Shown here piece by piece: positions 1 to 13,700 of a stretch of 64,000 nt of DNA. Within the stretch, counting starts at the first letter, position 1. Every line of letters starts with the position of its first letter. The notes under the pieces were generated by a model, which saw only the letters and a list, made by a program, of their open reading frames with translations, searched no databases and was not told the origin of the DNA. The position numbers and the translations under genes were made by a program. Origin of the DNA: Tachypleus tridentatus (lineage: Eukaryota > Arthropoda > Merostomata > Xiphosura > Limulidae); assembly GCF_004210375.1 (NCBI RefSeq), contig NC_134834.1:160289290-160353289 (forward strand), read 5' to 3'.

Positions 1-1044
1 TGGCTAACACGTTACCAATACACATTCTACCATCCATCTCAGAAAATAAAATAGTTTTTCATTAAAAGTGCTTTTTGCTTCAAAAAATTATAAGAAAAAA
101 ATCCAAATAAATGAGACTCTAAGCTTATTAATAAAATTTTGATGTCACGTTTTACCAAATTGCTCATCATAAACATTTTACTTAATATCGTGCAATTAAA
201 ATACTTCAACATGACAAATAACTTTAAAACCTAAGGTTTAGCTTCGTCTTGCGCGTTACATGTTCCTAGTTTAGATTTGATCAATAAATAAATTAGAAGA
301 TTCCATAATCACCTTAGTAGCCAAGAGAAAAATCGTTTACTAACCAACTTCTTTTCTACATGTATTAGTTACCATTATCCAGAACTAGAGAAGGTCGCTA
401 AATTCAAAAAGAGGCAAGTATCATAAAATAACTTTGATAGTTGGAACCAAAAAATACAAAACATAAGACAAAAAGATTAATTAAGGTAAAAATGTGAAAC
501 AAGAAATGGTAAAACTTGGTCATTAAACTGCTTCCTTTCACTCTAAATTTTCCCTTATTTCCACAATATCTTGGATCCCACGTTATCAAAATAAACCTAA
601 ACTGAGTGTAAAGATTGTCCTATGGAGCATTTCTCAGAACCTTATATGTTTTGTCTGGTTCGCTTACCTATTTATTCCATACATACATACTAGTTTCGCT
701 TTCGATTCTTATTTTAAGATTCTGAAAGTGAAAGCACAGAATAATGTATAATAGTATACCAACCACATTATCTCTGTTATATTCAATGACGATATTATCA
801 CTCGTCCATTACCAGGGATCATCACACAGGTTAATATACGACAAGCATGATAATGGATGAGACGCTATTTACATTACAAAATTACAAGGACAACAACTAT
901 TACAGTGTGAACTTGATAGTAATAAGGAAAGTTAACTTTGGACATGAACACTGATTAAAGGAAAAGAAACAGTCGCTCTGGGTGGACTTATATGTTTTAA
1001 GCAGATATGATGCACATAAGTTTATTGATTTTTTTTACTTAAGT
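1..1044. other. Upstream sequence, no gene seen
   Basis: AT-rich with short random frames only. No coding similarity or repeat recognised. Confidence 0.5.
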
Positions 1045-1058
1045 TTATATATTCATTA

Positions 1059-1368
1059 GATTCCATCAAGGAACATAGGGTCGCAATCGCTTGCGGATTC
1101 TTCAACAGGTATTTAAGTGAGTAGGCTGTTAGTCCACTGCACCGAGCCGTCCCTAATTTAGTAGTGTAAGACTAGAGGGAAGACAGCTAGTCATCACCAC
1201 CCACCGCCAACTCTTGGGCTACTCTTTTACCAACGAATAATGGGATTGACCGTAAGATTATAACGCCCCCACGGCTGGGAGGGCGAGCATGTTTGGCGCG
1301 ACGCGGGCGCGAACCCGCAACCCTCGGACTACGAGTCGCTCGTCTTACGCGCTTGGCCATGCCAGGCC
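1059..1368 (-). mobile_element. tRNA-headed SINE, family 1, long-tail subtype, with perfect 14-bp TSD
   Basis: Read leftwards, the element starts GGCCTGGCATGGCCAAG (Pol III A-box region) and has a B-box-like GGTTCG. The body includes AAGAGTTGGCGGTGGGTGG. It ends with a roughly 110-nt tail (CTCACTTAAATACCTG...GCGATTGCGACCC) not shared with the other family-1 copies. The direct repeat TTATATATTCATTA occurs at 1045-1058 and 1369-1382. High GC and the perfect duplication mark a fairly recent insertion, upstream of the TMEM272-like promoter. Confidence 0.9.
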
Positions 1369-1741
1369 TTATATATTCATTACTCAAATATATTTATTGC
1401 TACAAATTGCTTTTCAAATAATGTTTAATGCATTGTTGTTTTTAAGTAGTATACAATAAGATATGCATATCATTCTTTCTATGTGCTTGTTTTCCTGATA
1501 ATGAAACTGCATTTGTCCATTCCTAGTATCAAAACCTAAATTTAAGCGTTATAATCTCTAAGACTTAGCACTAAGTAACGAGGAAATTTTTATACTCACA
1601 CATCAGGTTTTTAAGCTCATTTTGACGATTAGTTCCTTGAAAGTGTAGACTCTTCTCACCTTATATATATTTGGTCAATTTTACTGGTTGCTTGAAAATG
1701 AAATTTCTACACCCATTTAATATTATTTATTTCAAAGGCAG

Positions 1742-1780
1742 TATATAAAAGTAGAGGACCAGTTACAATACTCTCATTGA
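1742..1780 (+). promoter_or_regulatory. TATA box plus Inr core promoter of the TMEM272-like gene
   Basis: TATATAAAAG lies at 1742-1750 (TATAAA 1744-1749), and an arthropod-type initiator CTCATTG is centred on A1776. The first T of TATAAA and A1776 are 32 bases apart, the usual TATA-to-start distance. The candidate ATG follows at 1785, giving a leader of only about 9 nt. This is a sequence inference; a start further upstream with a longer leader is not excluded. Confidence 0.45.
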
Positions 1781-1784
1781 AAAG

Positions 1785-1796
1785 ATGGCAACTACG
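1785..1796 (+). CDS. TMEM272-like gene, exon 1 (start codon, 4 codons)
   Basis: AAAAG-ATG-GC is a good initiation context. The exon encodes MATT and ends at the donor GTAGGC (1797). It closes in phase 0, which matches the phase-0 start of the next exon at 5121. The choice rests on phase, context and the core promoter just upstream, since four codons alone carry no homology. An alternative is that this exon is untranslated and translation begins at an unseen exon. Confidence 0.5.
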
Positions 1797-4700
1797 GTAG
1801 GCGGAGAGGTTTATATAATCTACTAACAAGTTAGAGATAAGATAAAATTATGTATTTCACGTTAGATATAGGGATTTTATTAATGAGAAATGCAAAATCA
1901 TATTTTTTTATGTATATTGTGAAATTAAAATAATACATTCAACAGAATGATCAAAGTTTTTATTTCATGTACACATTAATTTCGGTTAATAATTAATTTT
2001 GTGCGTTGATGTTACTCAATAAGTCAATTTAATTTTAAGTTTAAAGTTTTATTCTCGACAGGATAATGCTATTATAGTATTAATAATAATTTATTCTAAA
2101 ACTTAGTAATACTGATAGTAATAGTGTTCAGTTGCAATGTAGCTATAAATTAGTGGAATTAGAGTTTGTTTCTCTTGTAAGTATTTTGCTGTATAACCGT
2201 AAGTTATAATAATTGTATTCCATGTCGTGGTTAAACTTAAAGCAATAAACTACACAGAATATCTTATTTTAGTACAGAATTTTAAATAAAAATTATGAAG
2301 TATAGTTTTAAACAAATAAAGATTCAAGAAGTGCAAATATTACAGAAACTCAGCAACTATTATAGTAACCAGTAGCAATATAACAAAACAAATTTAAAAA
2401 CATCATATCGCATTCCTATTGGTACTATAATTTGTGTCTATAAAACAAAGGTATTGAATTTTGGTTATAAATAAAAGAGTGTATTAATATGAAGTATTAT
2501 TAATATTGGAATGGCACAAATTTGCATCTACAGCCTGGCTTGGCCAGATAGTTAGGGCACTCGATTCTTAATCTGGGGGCCATGAATTTGAATCCCCATA
2601 ACTCTAAACATGATCATCCTTTCAGCTGTGGAGGCATTATAATGTTATGTTCAATCCCACTGTTCATTGGTAAAAGAGTAGTCTGTGAGTTAGCAGTAGG
2701 TGGTGATGACTAGTTGCCCTCCCTCTAGTCTTTTACTGCTAAATTAGGGATGGCTAGTGCAGATAGCCTTCATGTAGCTTTGTGCAAAATTCAAAACAAA
2801 CAAACAATACACCCAGTATAATTATTATTGTATCTGTGAAGATGACCAGTGTAACTACAACTTGCAAGAGACACTAGGTTTGGTGTATTTTGCAGTAATG
2901 TAATCTCATCAGAAATATCCTTTCATAAGTTTATTAGTATCACCTGGAAAACAATACTAAAGTTTATATTAAGTCTTTCAAAGCTGAAATCTGTTACTGC
3001 TGGTATTTAAGTTTGCTCTTTCTTTTGTCAAATAGTCTCTTCTGAATATTTCTTGTACCATAGAAAACAAGTCTAAATATTAAGACTTTTCTTGAAAATC
3101 GAAATAAAAGTATATCTCAAGTAACATCTATGCATTTTTTTTTCTTTTCCAACAAGTTTATGGCTGTAATTCTTATGACTTAAGGGAAATGAAAGGTTTC
3201 TTTCAAATAAAAGAAGAAAATGAGTAATTATCATTGGAAATGACAGAATATAGGATGTTTTAGTAGCCTTCTGTAGAACAAAATGAAAAATTTAATTTAT
3301 TAAATTTTTTGTAAGTCTTGTTTGGATTGTTAATATTAATGGGAATACAGTATATACAAGCAAATAGAGACAGGATTATTATTATTATAAGAGACTGTGT
3401 GAATTTCTCTTGTATTTTATCTCTGTAGAGAGAGAAAAATCTTGAGGTGACAGTTTAGATTGGGCAAAGAGAATGAGTATATCTGAAGTTTGACATGTTT
3501 TATTTATCTATTTCGGAGGGTTCTACTAGGCTATCGAGAAGATAAACCTGTTTTCCGGGAGACACAGGTTTTTAGTTTCTGCAGCAGTAGATCTTGTGTG
3601 AGAAAAAACTAAAAGGCCATCCCAGATAGTGAGGGAATGGATCTGATTTACTTGATATTTCAGAAAGCCTTTGATAAGGTGCTGCATAAAGAATTAAAAT
3701 AAATACTTCTCTTGGAGAAGAGAACAATATCAAATGGATTGAAGGTTGACTGGGCTGGAGGAGCAAAAATTATTAATAGGGTTAAGGCTAGTTAAAGTAA
3801 TGTTACAAGTGATGTAGTTCATATGTTTGTGCTGAGATCATTGCTCTTCCTCATTCTCATTAATAACATTCATAGGCAGGTATAGTCAGAAATTAATTAA
3901 TTAACTCATGATATTAAAATTCTACCTTCAATTTGTCTGTCTGGAATATGTATATAATGGTTTCCAGAGACACTTGGATTTGGATGGTCAATTGGACATA
4001 TATTTGGTGGGTGGTATGTGTTATAAGTGTGAGACTAATCATGTAGGTTACATACTCATCAGTTTTTTTAAGTAGTATTCTGTTGAAAGTGATAAAACAA
4101 ACAAAATTATTTGTTATATGGTCTAAAAAGATCATAGTGTTGAGATTTCTGAAGCTTCTTCATTGTGAAGGGCAGATCTAAGTAGATTATTTAAAATAAT
4201 TAAGAAAATTGATAAGACTAATGCATTAGATGTTTTCTTGCTGAACTCTGAAGATAGCATGGCAATAGGTCATAAAATTAAAACTTGAAAAGATCAGACA
4301 CATCTCTGGCTGAGACAATTTTATTTTTCTAATAAGATAGTATTTTTGAAGACAGTAGAATGAAAGGAAAAACAAACTAAGCTCCACTTAAGATAGTTTT
4401 ATTTTTCTAACAAGATAATTATCATATGGAATAAATTGCTTTCAGCAAGAGTGAAAACCAGTACTTTACAAGAACGTTAGTCTTTGCTTTATTAAGAATG
4501 GATATGTGGAGATAATCTTGTAAGACCAAATCTCTTATGTGTTACCTTATAATCTACTGAACCAAAATGCACCTCTTTTAGTGAAAATCATGACTAGTGA
4601 AAAAATTCTAAGTATATAATGTGCCCATTGTGGTGCTTAAAAGGTTAACTTGCTTATTAGGGAGTGTGTGAAAAACATCGTTTTGAAGTTTTGTGAAAAG

Positions 4701-7700
4701 ATGTAATATTTAATGACTACAGTTTACGTAGTTGAGTTGGATATTCATCTTTAGTTTTTACATAGAATAGTTTGTTTACAGCTTCTATTACAGAACTTAA
4801 AATGTATAAATAAAGGGTATTATAATAATAGCTTGAATTTTGTTTAAATAATAGTTTCTTTAAAAGAATTGTTTCAGTATATCACATATATTTAACTTAA
4901 TATTCCACTATGAACGTGAATTGATAGCATAAAAATGTGCTGAACAACTGTTATTTGTTTAGAATGTCTGCTTCATATTCTTAGGTTATTGCAGAGGCCT
5001 TTATTTTGTATGCAATAAATTTTGAGTTGTAAGTTTCAGCAGTGATGGTTTTAAACAGCTATGCTCTTTTTGAACTGTCAGTGTGATATATCAAATATTT
5101 CATGACTTTTTAATGTTCAGGATTCTAGCCTGCACTTTCAAGATGAAGAAAAAAACAGAACAGCTATAATGGTAGGTAAATCCATGTCAAAATGTACCTG
5201 AATATTATTGTAAACATCAGGAATCTTGTGCCTTTCATTTCTCATCCATCAAAATATTGATGATAAAAAGAAATTGTTATATAAAGCAATTTAAAAAATG
5301 CAGTGCACCATTGCAAATGTTATATAATTATATACATTTAAGCTACATCTGATAATTAAAATGTTCTATTCTGGGAGAAGTTATTACACAGCTCAGCTAC
5401 ACTCTTTCAAATTGACAGTACGGTGTGAATGCATCTCTGTTGTTTCTGTTTCTGCCATTTGAGAAGATTGATAGGTGTGACAATTTTTTTATATTCTTTC
5501 TAATTTTGCTGAAAGTTGGGACATTTTTAAATGAGTTATTTATATGTTTTGAGTGAGCGTGAACTACAAAACTTGCAGAAATATATATTTTTGATATATA
5601 ATAACAACACAATAAGTAAAATAATCTGTATTGAAGTATTGCCATGATGGTATATTTAAATAATTAGATTACTATAAATACATTTCTAATGCACAAATAA
5701 TTCCTACTGTCTTACTTATGTAAAAAGACATTATTAAATAGTTGACATAGTAAAACAAAATTATCAAGTAGATAAAAAAAATTTGATTTTAATTTTTACT
5801 TGTGAACCAGAGAAGCTGTAAAATTGATATTTTAAACAAAGGACTCAGTATCATAAGAATAAAACTAAATCCAGAAAAAAAACCTTCATTTGTCATGGTA
5901 ATGAAGGGTAATTAAAATATATTAGAATTCAGTGGTATTTATTTCCCACATCACTGTTAAGAAAACATTTAAGAGCTGTTTATTACTGGATGTATTCATT
6001 GACTATTAGGATTACCTATCAGAACCAAGAAGAAAATTGAATAATTTAGATAAAATATTTTGATAACATTATTCATTGCATAGTAGTATTAACTCCTACT
6101 GATAGTTGATTAACCAGATTTTAATTTTCAGTATTTGTTTACCTGACCAAACACCTGACATTTGATATGTGAAATCATAAACCTCCTTCTGGTAGCTGAA
6201 GGACCAGACTTGAATTTCAACTGTTTGCATTGCTCATCTTGACCAAACTCCTGACATTTCATACAGGAAGTCTTAGACCTGTGTTTAGTAACTGAGTGAC
6301 CAGATTTCAATTTCAACTATTTATTTTCCTTGACCAAACACCTGACACTTAGTACATGTAGTTAGTGATTTGTTTTTTAGTACAGAAATAACTTGTATAT
6401 GTAATGCAAGAAAAGCAACATTATGTGGTTTATGATAATTATTTTAAGTAGCTTCAGTATTACTTTATTTGAAATGCTACATTTCAGTAATTTAAGCCAC
6501 AGTATGTTGTTTTTTTCAGTAGTTTCCTTTTTTTAATATATACTATAGTAAGCTGTTATTTAATTTCTGGAATATTGTAAAACTCAGTGATTGAGTTGAA
6601 ATGTTATGTTATCAGAAAACCTTATAAAATCTCTTATTTTGTTTTTGGCTTAGCAATATTATCTTAAACAGGTACATCATCATAAAATGTTTTGCTGAGA
6701 AAGGATGTGACAATTATTTAGTTAACAATAATGGTATTTATATATGCCTTAATTTGCATTGGAAAATATTTCTTTCAATTAAACACCTTTGTTTCTTAAA
6801 AGCGTAAATCTTGGTTGTCTGTTTTCAAACATATTTTATTGATATTTCAACTAATTCATCAATGAAAAGGACCAATATGATGTACTAATGTTAGAGATGA
6901 TAATCAAATACTGTGTGATTATAATGATCTTAGCAGTGGTTTCTGTAAAAAAAAAAGTTAATCTGATTTTTCATCATTTCAGATAGATAACCAAAACAGC
7001 CTTAATACTTCACCTCCACCATACTCCCAAGTACCAGGAACTGTGCCTATTCATCAAGGAAGAGGGTCAGGCCCACCACCCTCGTATGATGAGGTTGTCA
7101 ACCCTAATGGTAAAGCACCTTGTGATGACACTACAAACTTTTTTTATGAAGCTGTAAAGTTTACTGATGAGGCATCTTGAAGAACAGTAAATTAAGTAAA
7201 TAAAGAGTAAACTTTATTACATGTACTATCAAACCTGAAACTATACAGAAAAGTAATTACGTCATCTTAAAGTGTGTCAAATCTATTTAATATAGTGCTC
7301 AAAATCATTTATTTTTCACTTTGTTTATTGAGCAGTTAGTAAATATTGTACATTGCCCTAAAAAAACACCTTCTGTATGTCCCTATTAGGCCTATTTGTA
7401 TTCACCAAAATAAAGTTATTTTTTTTCCAGTGAAATATATTATTACCACTTAAAATTTTGCCTATATTTAATTTTCACATTTGTTAACACAAACTCCCCT
7501 TAGCTAGGTAACCTTTGTTATGGGTAAAACAAGAGTTATTGTGGATATAATTTTCAGGCCCTGTAGACTTTAAAGTTTGATACTACAGGATGAAAAACCT
7601 TCCTTGATTGGTTAAAGTAATATTTCTGGTAACTTCAAGAAATAATCATTTATAAAAAAAAAAATAGTCCTAAAAAATGAAATGCTTCATATACAGCTGA

Positions 7701-10700
7701 AAATATTTTGTGTATAAATGGTCATTCTATCATTGCAAGTATTAGTAGAACCTATGATACGGTATGGTAAATGTAAATGTTTCAGATGTGGATGAAGTGT
7801 GTCATGGTACACTTGTTGAACTGAAATTGAAAACAAAAATGCATAACAAGAGCATCTACACAAATATTAAGGAAAACAAGATGTTGCATCTCCATGCAGA
7901 ATTTGTAGTTACTATTTTTCTTCATCAGAAGATTACAAAAGATTTTATTGAAAATGTGTTTAAAAAAGCATTATCAGTGATGACATCTCTGCAGTTCAGT
8001 CATGTAATCTTAATGGATATGTTTAGAACATTTGGACACATGAAGATATGTGAAAGTATAGATTAAAGTCAAAATATTAAAAAAAATCTATTATCATGCA
8101 TAGATTTTTTCATTTCCTGTATTTGGTCCAAAGTCAGAAAATGATACAGTTTACATACAGGTGTTACTGGTAGGTTATATAACATTTTAAAATCAAGTAT
8201 TCAGCATATATCACAAATTTATACATTAAAAATACAGTGTTCATAGACACTTGTAGCATAATAACCTTCATAATAATGCATTTCTGAACATTTTCAGCTG
8301 TGTTTGCATACAGTAAAAAATGTGTGTCACTAGGTGGTTTGCCCCTACTTTGATTCGTATCTTGACAGCCAAAAGGACTATGAAGAATCTGTGAGAAAAT
8401 TGGTCATCATCTTATCCTAAACATTATAAAACTGCTATTCAGTGCCAAAAAAGTAGTCCTTAGTCACCAACCTTCCAAAAGTTTGTTGAAAATAGCAAGT
8501 AAAAAGGTTACTGAGTTCATAAAGTTGGTACTGAAAATTTAATTAAAAAAACCAAAAATGCCACACTGAAGGTAGAATACATGAAGTTAAACTGATCAAA
8601 ACTTGTTCTTGTTTCATGTGAAATAGGAATTACTATGTATTATTGTGAAATCAGTTTATTCAATTTCTGTTCTGACTTTATAGCTGACAGTGATTTGAGG
8701 GTGATGTTTGTGTGCTTTCTGATGAAGTTTTTATACTACAGGTTTCAGACAGTATCTGCATTGGTTAAATCACTGTGATGATGTGCTTTCTTATTAAATA
8801 ATGATAATAAAAACTGTATATAAACTTTTATTTAAGATTGCATTTATTGTATTTTCCAGTGTCACAATTACAGTTTATCATTTATTTATAATATTATAAT
8901 ATAGAAACTGCCTTCCCTGCAGATTGCTGCTATGTTAGAACAGCTTGTAACTGTTCATTGAGCAGACCAAAATGTTCAAGTGAACAAGCAAAATACATTC
9001 CAGAGCAGGAAGGTATAACAGTTTTTGAGAAATCAAATTGTCCATGTTCATTTAGTCTAATGGAATTACCCCTTAAAATTTATCTATTGGATAAGAAAAT
9101 GTAATAGTACTTCATTGTAACAGGTCTGTTATTTTAATGAACACTTAAAATAAATTGATGTAACATTACAGTATCACAGTACCTGTTTCAAAGAATTTCT
9201 AATCATTTTGCACCAGTAATATATAAATGTTATCTAAAACAATTAAATTGGTAGTTATAAGTTTCTTGTAAAATGTAGCTCCTCCACCTACCTACCAATC
9301 TTTGTTTGGTCAAGTTCGAGAGGCAAAGAAAAACTCAAGTGGAGTTTTGGACTTTATTCGAAAGGTCATAGTGCTGATACTAGGAACACGTAAGCTTGAG
9401 AGTGTTCTTATTTTAAATTTTCTAGGTGCCTTCAGATGTAATACACTATTATATAGAATAAAACAGATTTGAGTAAATTACTATATGAAGTATCTTGTAA
9501 CATCAGTTTTCTTCAGAAGTTTACTGATAAATGAAAAATGAGATAATAATTATTTTGAAATTTTATTCTGGTATCTGAATAATCAGTTTTAGATAAAATA
9601 TGTTTTACCTAAAACAAACTTATTAAAAAGGTAAAAAAAAATCATTTGTTCTCAAATAATCAAATAAAATAAAAAATAGTAGTATCTTGCAGTTATTATT
9701 TGATTTTGTAGGTTTATCTTGGGCTAACCTGTAAACAAATTTCATTGTTCAGAAAAGGAACTGAAAGTTAAAAAAGTAGAACTTATTAATTGAATTTGAC
9801 TTCTAAGATATTAAAAATAGCTGATTGAAGTTATATCCTCTAGGAGAGAAACCACAAAATGCTGATGTCAGATGCTGTTAAGAGTTTCATTGGATGTGTG
9901 ACATATAACAACAACTTATAAGTAAAACAAACAAACAAAAAAGATATTTCATTGGTATGAATCAGTTGTTACACTAGTTGACTGGTTTCACTTGGAAAAT
10001 ATTTTTTTAATTATTAAGATTTCTAATATTTCATTTCCATAAATAAAACCAATTTTCTTGCAAATTTAACGGGTTATGTAATTTGCTTTCTTTTTGTTTC
10101 ATTTTAGTAATATTAGAGTTTGAAGAAAAAAACCTTAAATGTTTTTGTAACATGTTTTAAGTGCACATGCTCAGTTATTCACTTATGTTAATGTTACACG
10201 ATACAAGTTGCACTTGATAAGGTATGCATTATGTAAGAACCTCACATGATTAACAGAACTGTATGTAATATGTTCAATTCATACATTCTATGTTTAAGAA
10301 ATAGTCTTACAAAAAGTTATAAAATGTTGTAAAGTTGTGATTTGTTTTTACAAAGTGTAAAAGTATTTATTAAGTATGTCAATTTTTTGTAATTATTATT
10401 AACAATAAAAAAGTTAATCATGTGAGTGTAAACAAATGATAAAATGCAGATTTTGTAGTAATTGTAAGTGTTCACATGAAGCAAGTGCTGTGCCCAAATT
10501 GTTGAGGACATACAGTTCCAAAATGAAACAAATAAAACAACTGAAAGGGGATTAAGTACACACATCAAAAGATACAAGCAAGAGATTTTAAAGGGATGTA
10601 AAAAATGAACATGAAAATCCCATGCAACAGTATTGATAATGTAAAGATAATTCATCACATGTAAACTGTAGATAAATGTGTTTTCAGAGAAAATTGATCT

Positions 10701-13700
10701 GATCATGATGAGTGTCTTAGATCAATATAGTTCCTAGTGGCTCAGTGACACGTCTGTGGACTACTAATGCTAAAAACTTTATTTTGATGCTCATGGCAGA
10801 CACAGCACAGATAACCTCTTGTGTAGCTTTGTGTTTCATTACAAATAAATAAAATTGATCATTATGTGCAAAGTTTTTTATAATGGATATTTATATGCAT
10901 TGAATATAACTTAAACACTTGTTCAGTATAGTATTAATATTTTAGAACATGAAATTGTCATTATTATTAATATTTACAGCTCTAATTAATTTTTATATGA
11001 TATGAAATTTGAAACTTCACTATATAACCTATTTCTCACAGAACATATTTAATAGGAAGCAACATTACACAAGCTGTACAGTTTCTTTCATGTGGTATGA
11101 TCAACATATTGTGGTTTTATATCCAATAAAACTTTGCAATTTAAATTGAAAACAAGTTTTCACTAGTCAGGCTGAATTTCAGTAAAACATGTGTGATATA
11201 TATTGTTTTCAAAAACATCATTTAATCATTAACACGTTTCACAGTTGTACGACACCTAAAAGCTGTCAGTTTTAGTTCTGAAACTAGTGAATGTGAACTT
11301 TCAATACAATAATTTAATCTAATAAACATTACTTTTCACTGCAGACTTTGCTAGGAAACATTTACTCTTGAAAACTCTGAAGCAGTGGTGTAAAACATTT
11401 TTTCATAATGTTACTGCAGTAAAGTTCAATCACTTTTAAATTGATATTTTTCTCTGTAAGTCATGTTTCACTGAATACTTGTAAAACCTTGTCCCACAGT
11501 TATTATTATTTAATTTTTGGGTATAATAAAAACTGATTATATTTTTTAGTTTATGGGTTTGATGTATAAATTTTATACACCTACACCTTTTGTATTTGAA
11601 CATTACAGATATGAAGTTTAGTGCACTTAAGTGAATATATTTAAAACAGTTAGAATGAAAGTTGGTAATGAATAATTGTACATTTATAAAATGAAGGAGT
11701 TTCTTACTTTTTTATGACAATTAGAAAACAATATTTTCACAGTTTTTCATGCTTTTTGTACTTCTAGTTGGATGCTCAGTGGTCATTGGAATTACTGTTG
11801 TAATTCCATTCTCAATGATCATTATTGGTAAGCTTCTAATTTTTTTATATAAAATATTATGAACAACATAAAATGATGAAGTGTTTATAATGGTAAATAT
11901 GCATATATAAACAAAACTTTTGTCTTGTACTTCCACATAAATTGGTGTTTAAGAAAGTGCTATTAGGATGTTTTTTGTTTTAAATAAATAACATAAGATT
12001 ATTTTTTGTTTCAAATGGTTAATAGAAAATGATAGTTTTAATTCCCTTAGACATTTACTTATCAGTTAATGAAATTATAGACTTGTTTTGAGAGTTATGA
12101 CTTCATTTACATTTTAGATAAAAACAGCAAATTTCAAAATTAAGCTAGTATACCAACCATTCAGTTGTTTACCTCAATTAATGATGTGAAACTGAAAAAA
12201 TTTAATCAAAGTATGAAGAGAAAAAGTTCATCAGATATGTTTGTTGACATATTTCCAAGTGGTACTGTGTGAATTCTTTTAGCAACAAAATTCCTTAAAT
12301 GTTGTAACAAATAATATTTCTTCATCTGATGAACAACTGAGTGACTGTTAACAAACACAATTAAGTTTTTAAGATGTTATCATTGTGCAAAATCTAGAAG
12401 TGTAAATAAATATATCAAGACCAACTTTTTTTTTTCTTCCCTACATTTAAATCATAATTTTAACCCAAAACTTTAGTTACTTAACTAATTATTTTTTGGA
12501 TGCTCTACAGGGTGCATTCAAATGTAACCATTGTTTTATGTTTCATTATCATCATAATAGAGCAATGTAGTTTTGGTGAATTGGAAATGAGTAATAGGTG
12601 TAGATTTTGAAAATTACTAAACTTTATTAAAATTTTTGGAATCTCTGATAACCTATCCTGACAATATGGAATAGGCTGGTTTTGAATGAGAATTTTGTGG
12701 TGTGACTGATTTCTGATTTGACAAAAAGATTGGAATGGAACAAGAAAGGGAAGTGTGAAAAACACAATAATTGTTAAGGGGGGAGAATAAGGAACTAGTG
12801 AAGTGAAAAAAAAGTACTGAAAGAATCAAATTTATTATAAATTACACAGTATGGAAAGAATACAAATAAAGATTAGAAAGACATTTCGTATAGTGTGTAT
12901 TTATAATACCTAATATTAAGAATAAAATAACATTTCTTCTTTCTTTGTAAATAGGATATATAATGAAATACTGTGTTTAAGAATAGGTGGTTATAAGGCA
13001 CGAATAAGGGTTTTATCTGCAAGTTGTCCAAAAGATAAACATTTTGAAATAATTGAGACACATACACATGATAATACATGTAGAATTGTCAGTGACCTGT
13101 AGTGTAGAAGTTGTGCAATGTGGAGAGATAGTTTGTTTTTTTCATGGAATAGGATTTTTTTTTAACTGTAAGAACTTTGTTTTTGTACACGAACATAGAG
13201 GAGTGAGATGGGAACATTTGTAATTATGAGAACATCAGTTTTGATACACAAACACCTAGCATTTATTCCCAATGTCTAAATTTGCTTTAATTATATAAAG
13301 TATCTTCTTTAAAGTATGTTAAGAAGCTCTTTGTAGAAGAAACACTTTCCCAGAAAAAAATTAGAAAATTAAACTAACTGATCTCTTATATTAATCGAAC
13401 TTATACTATTGTCACCTTATTCTAATGGATATTTTAAAATACTGAACCATATTTCTGTATGTTTTGGTGTGTAACATGTTCATTTGTTTTCAGATTATTG
13501 ATTGTACTGTATCACCAGATGCATTCAGACCTTGTAAGCTTCTCACAAGAAAATGAGGTTTTTATGTTAATGAGAATTATTATTACATGCCAACCAATAA
13601 GATGGGTTGTTTTATTTTTTATTTACAAATTTTAGGATCTTCTTACATTGATGCCTGTCCAGCAGAAAATAAAATTCAATATACCTTATCGTAGCTGGTG

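Noticed and set aside
7764-8066. 100-codon open frame on the + strand within intron 3
   Set aside because: Biased to AT-driven residues, no recognisable motif, no splice or promoter context; consistent with chance.
10317-10706. 129-codon open frame on the - strand
   Set aside because: Low-complexity hydrophobic/Tyr/Ile composition expected from AT-rich DNA; no family resemblance, and antisense to an intron.
13494-13533. Microexon as compensation for the one-base-short exon 13636
   Set aside because: It brings an in-frame TGA when entered in phase 1, so it cannot restore the protein; kept only as a poison-exon candidate.
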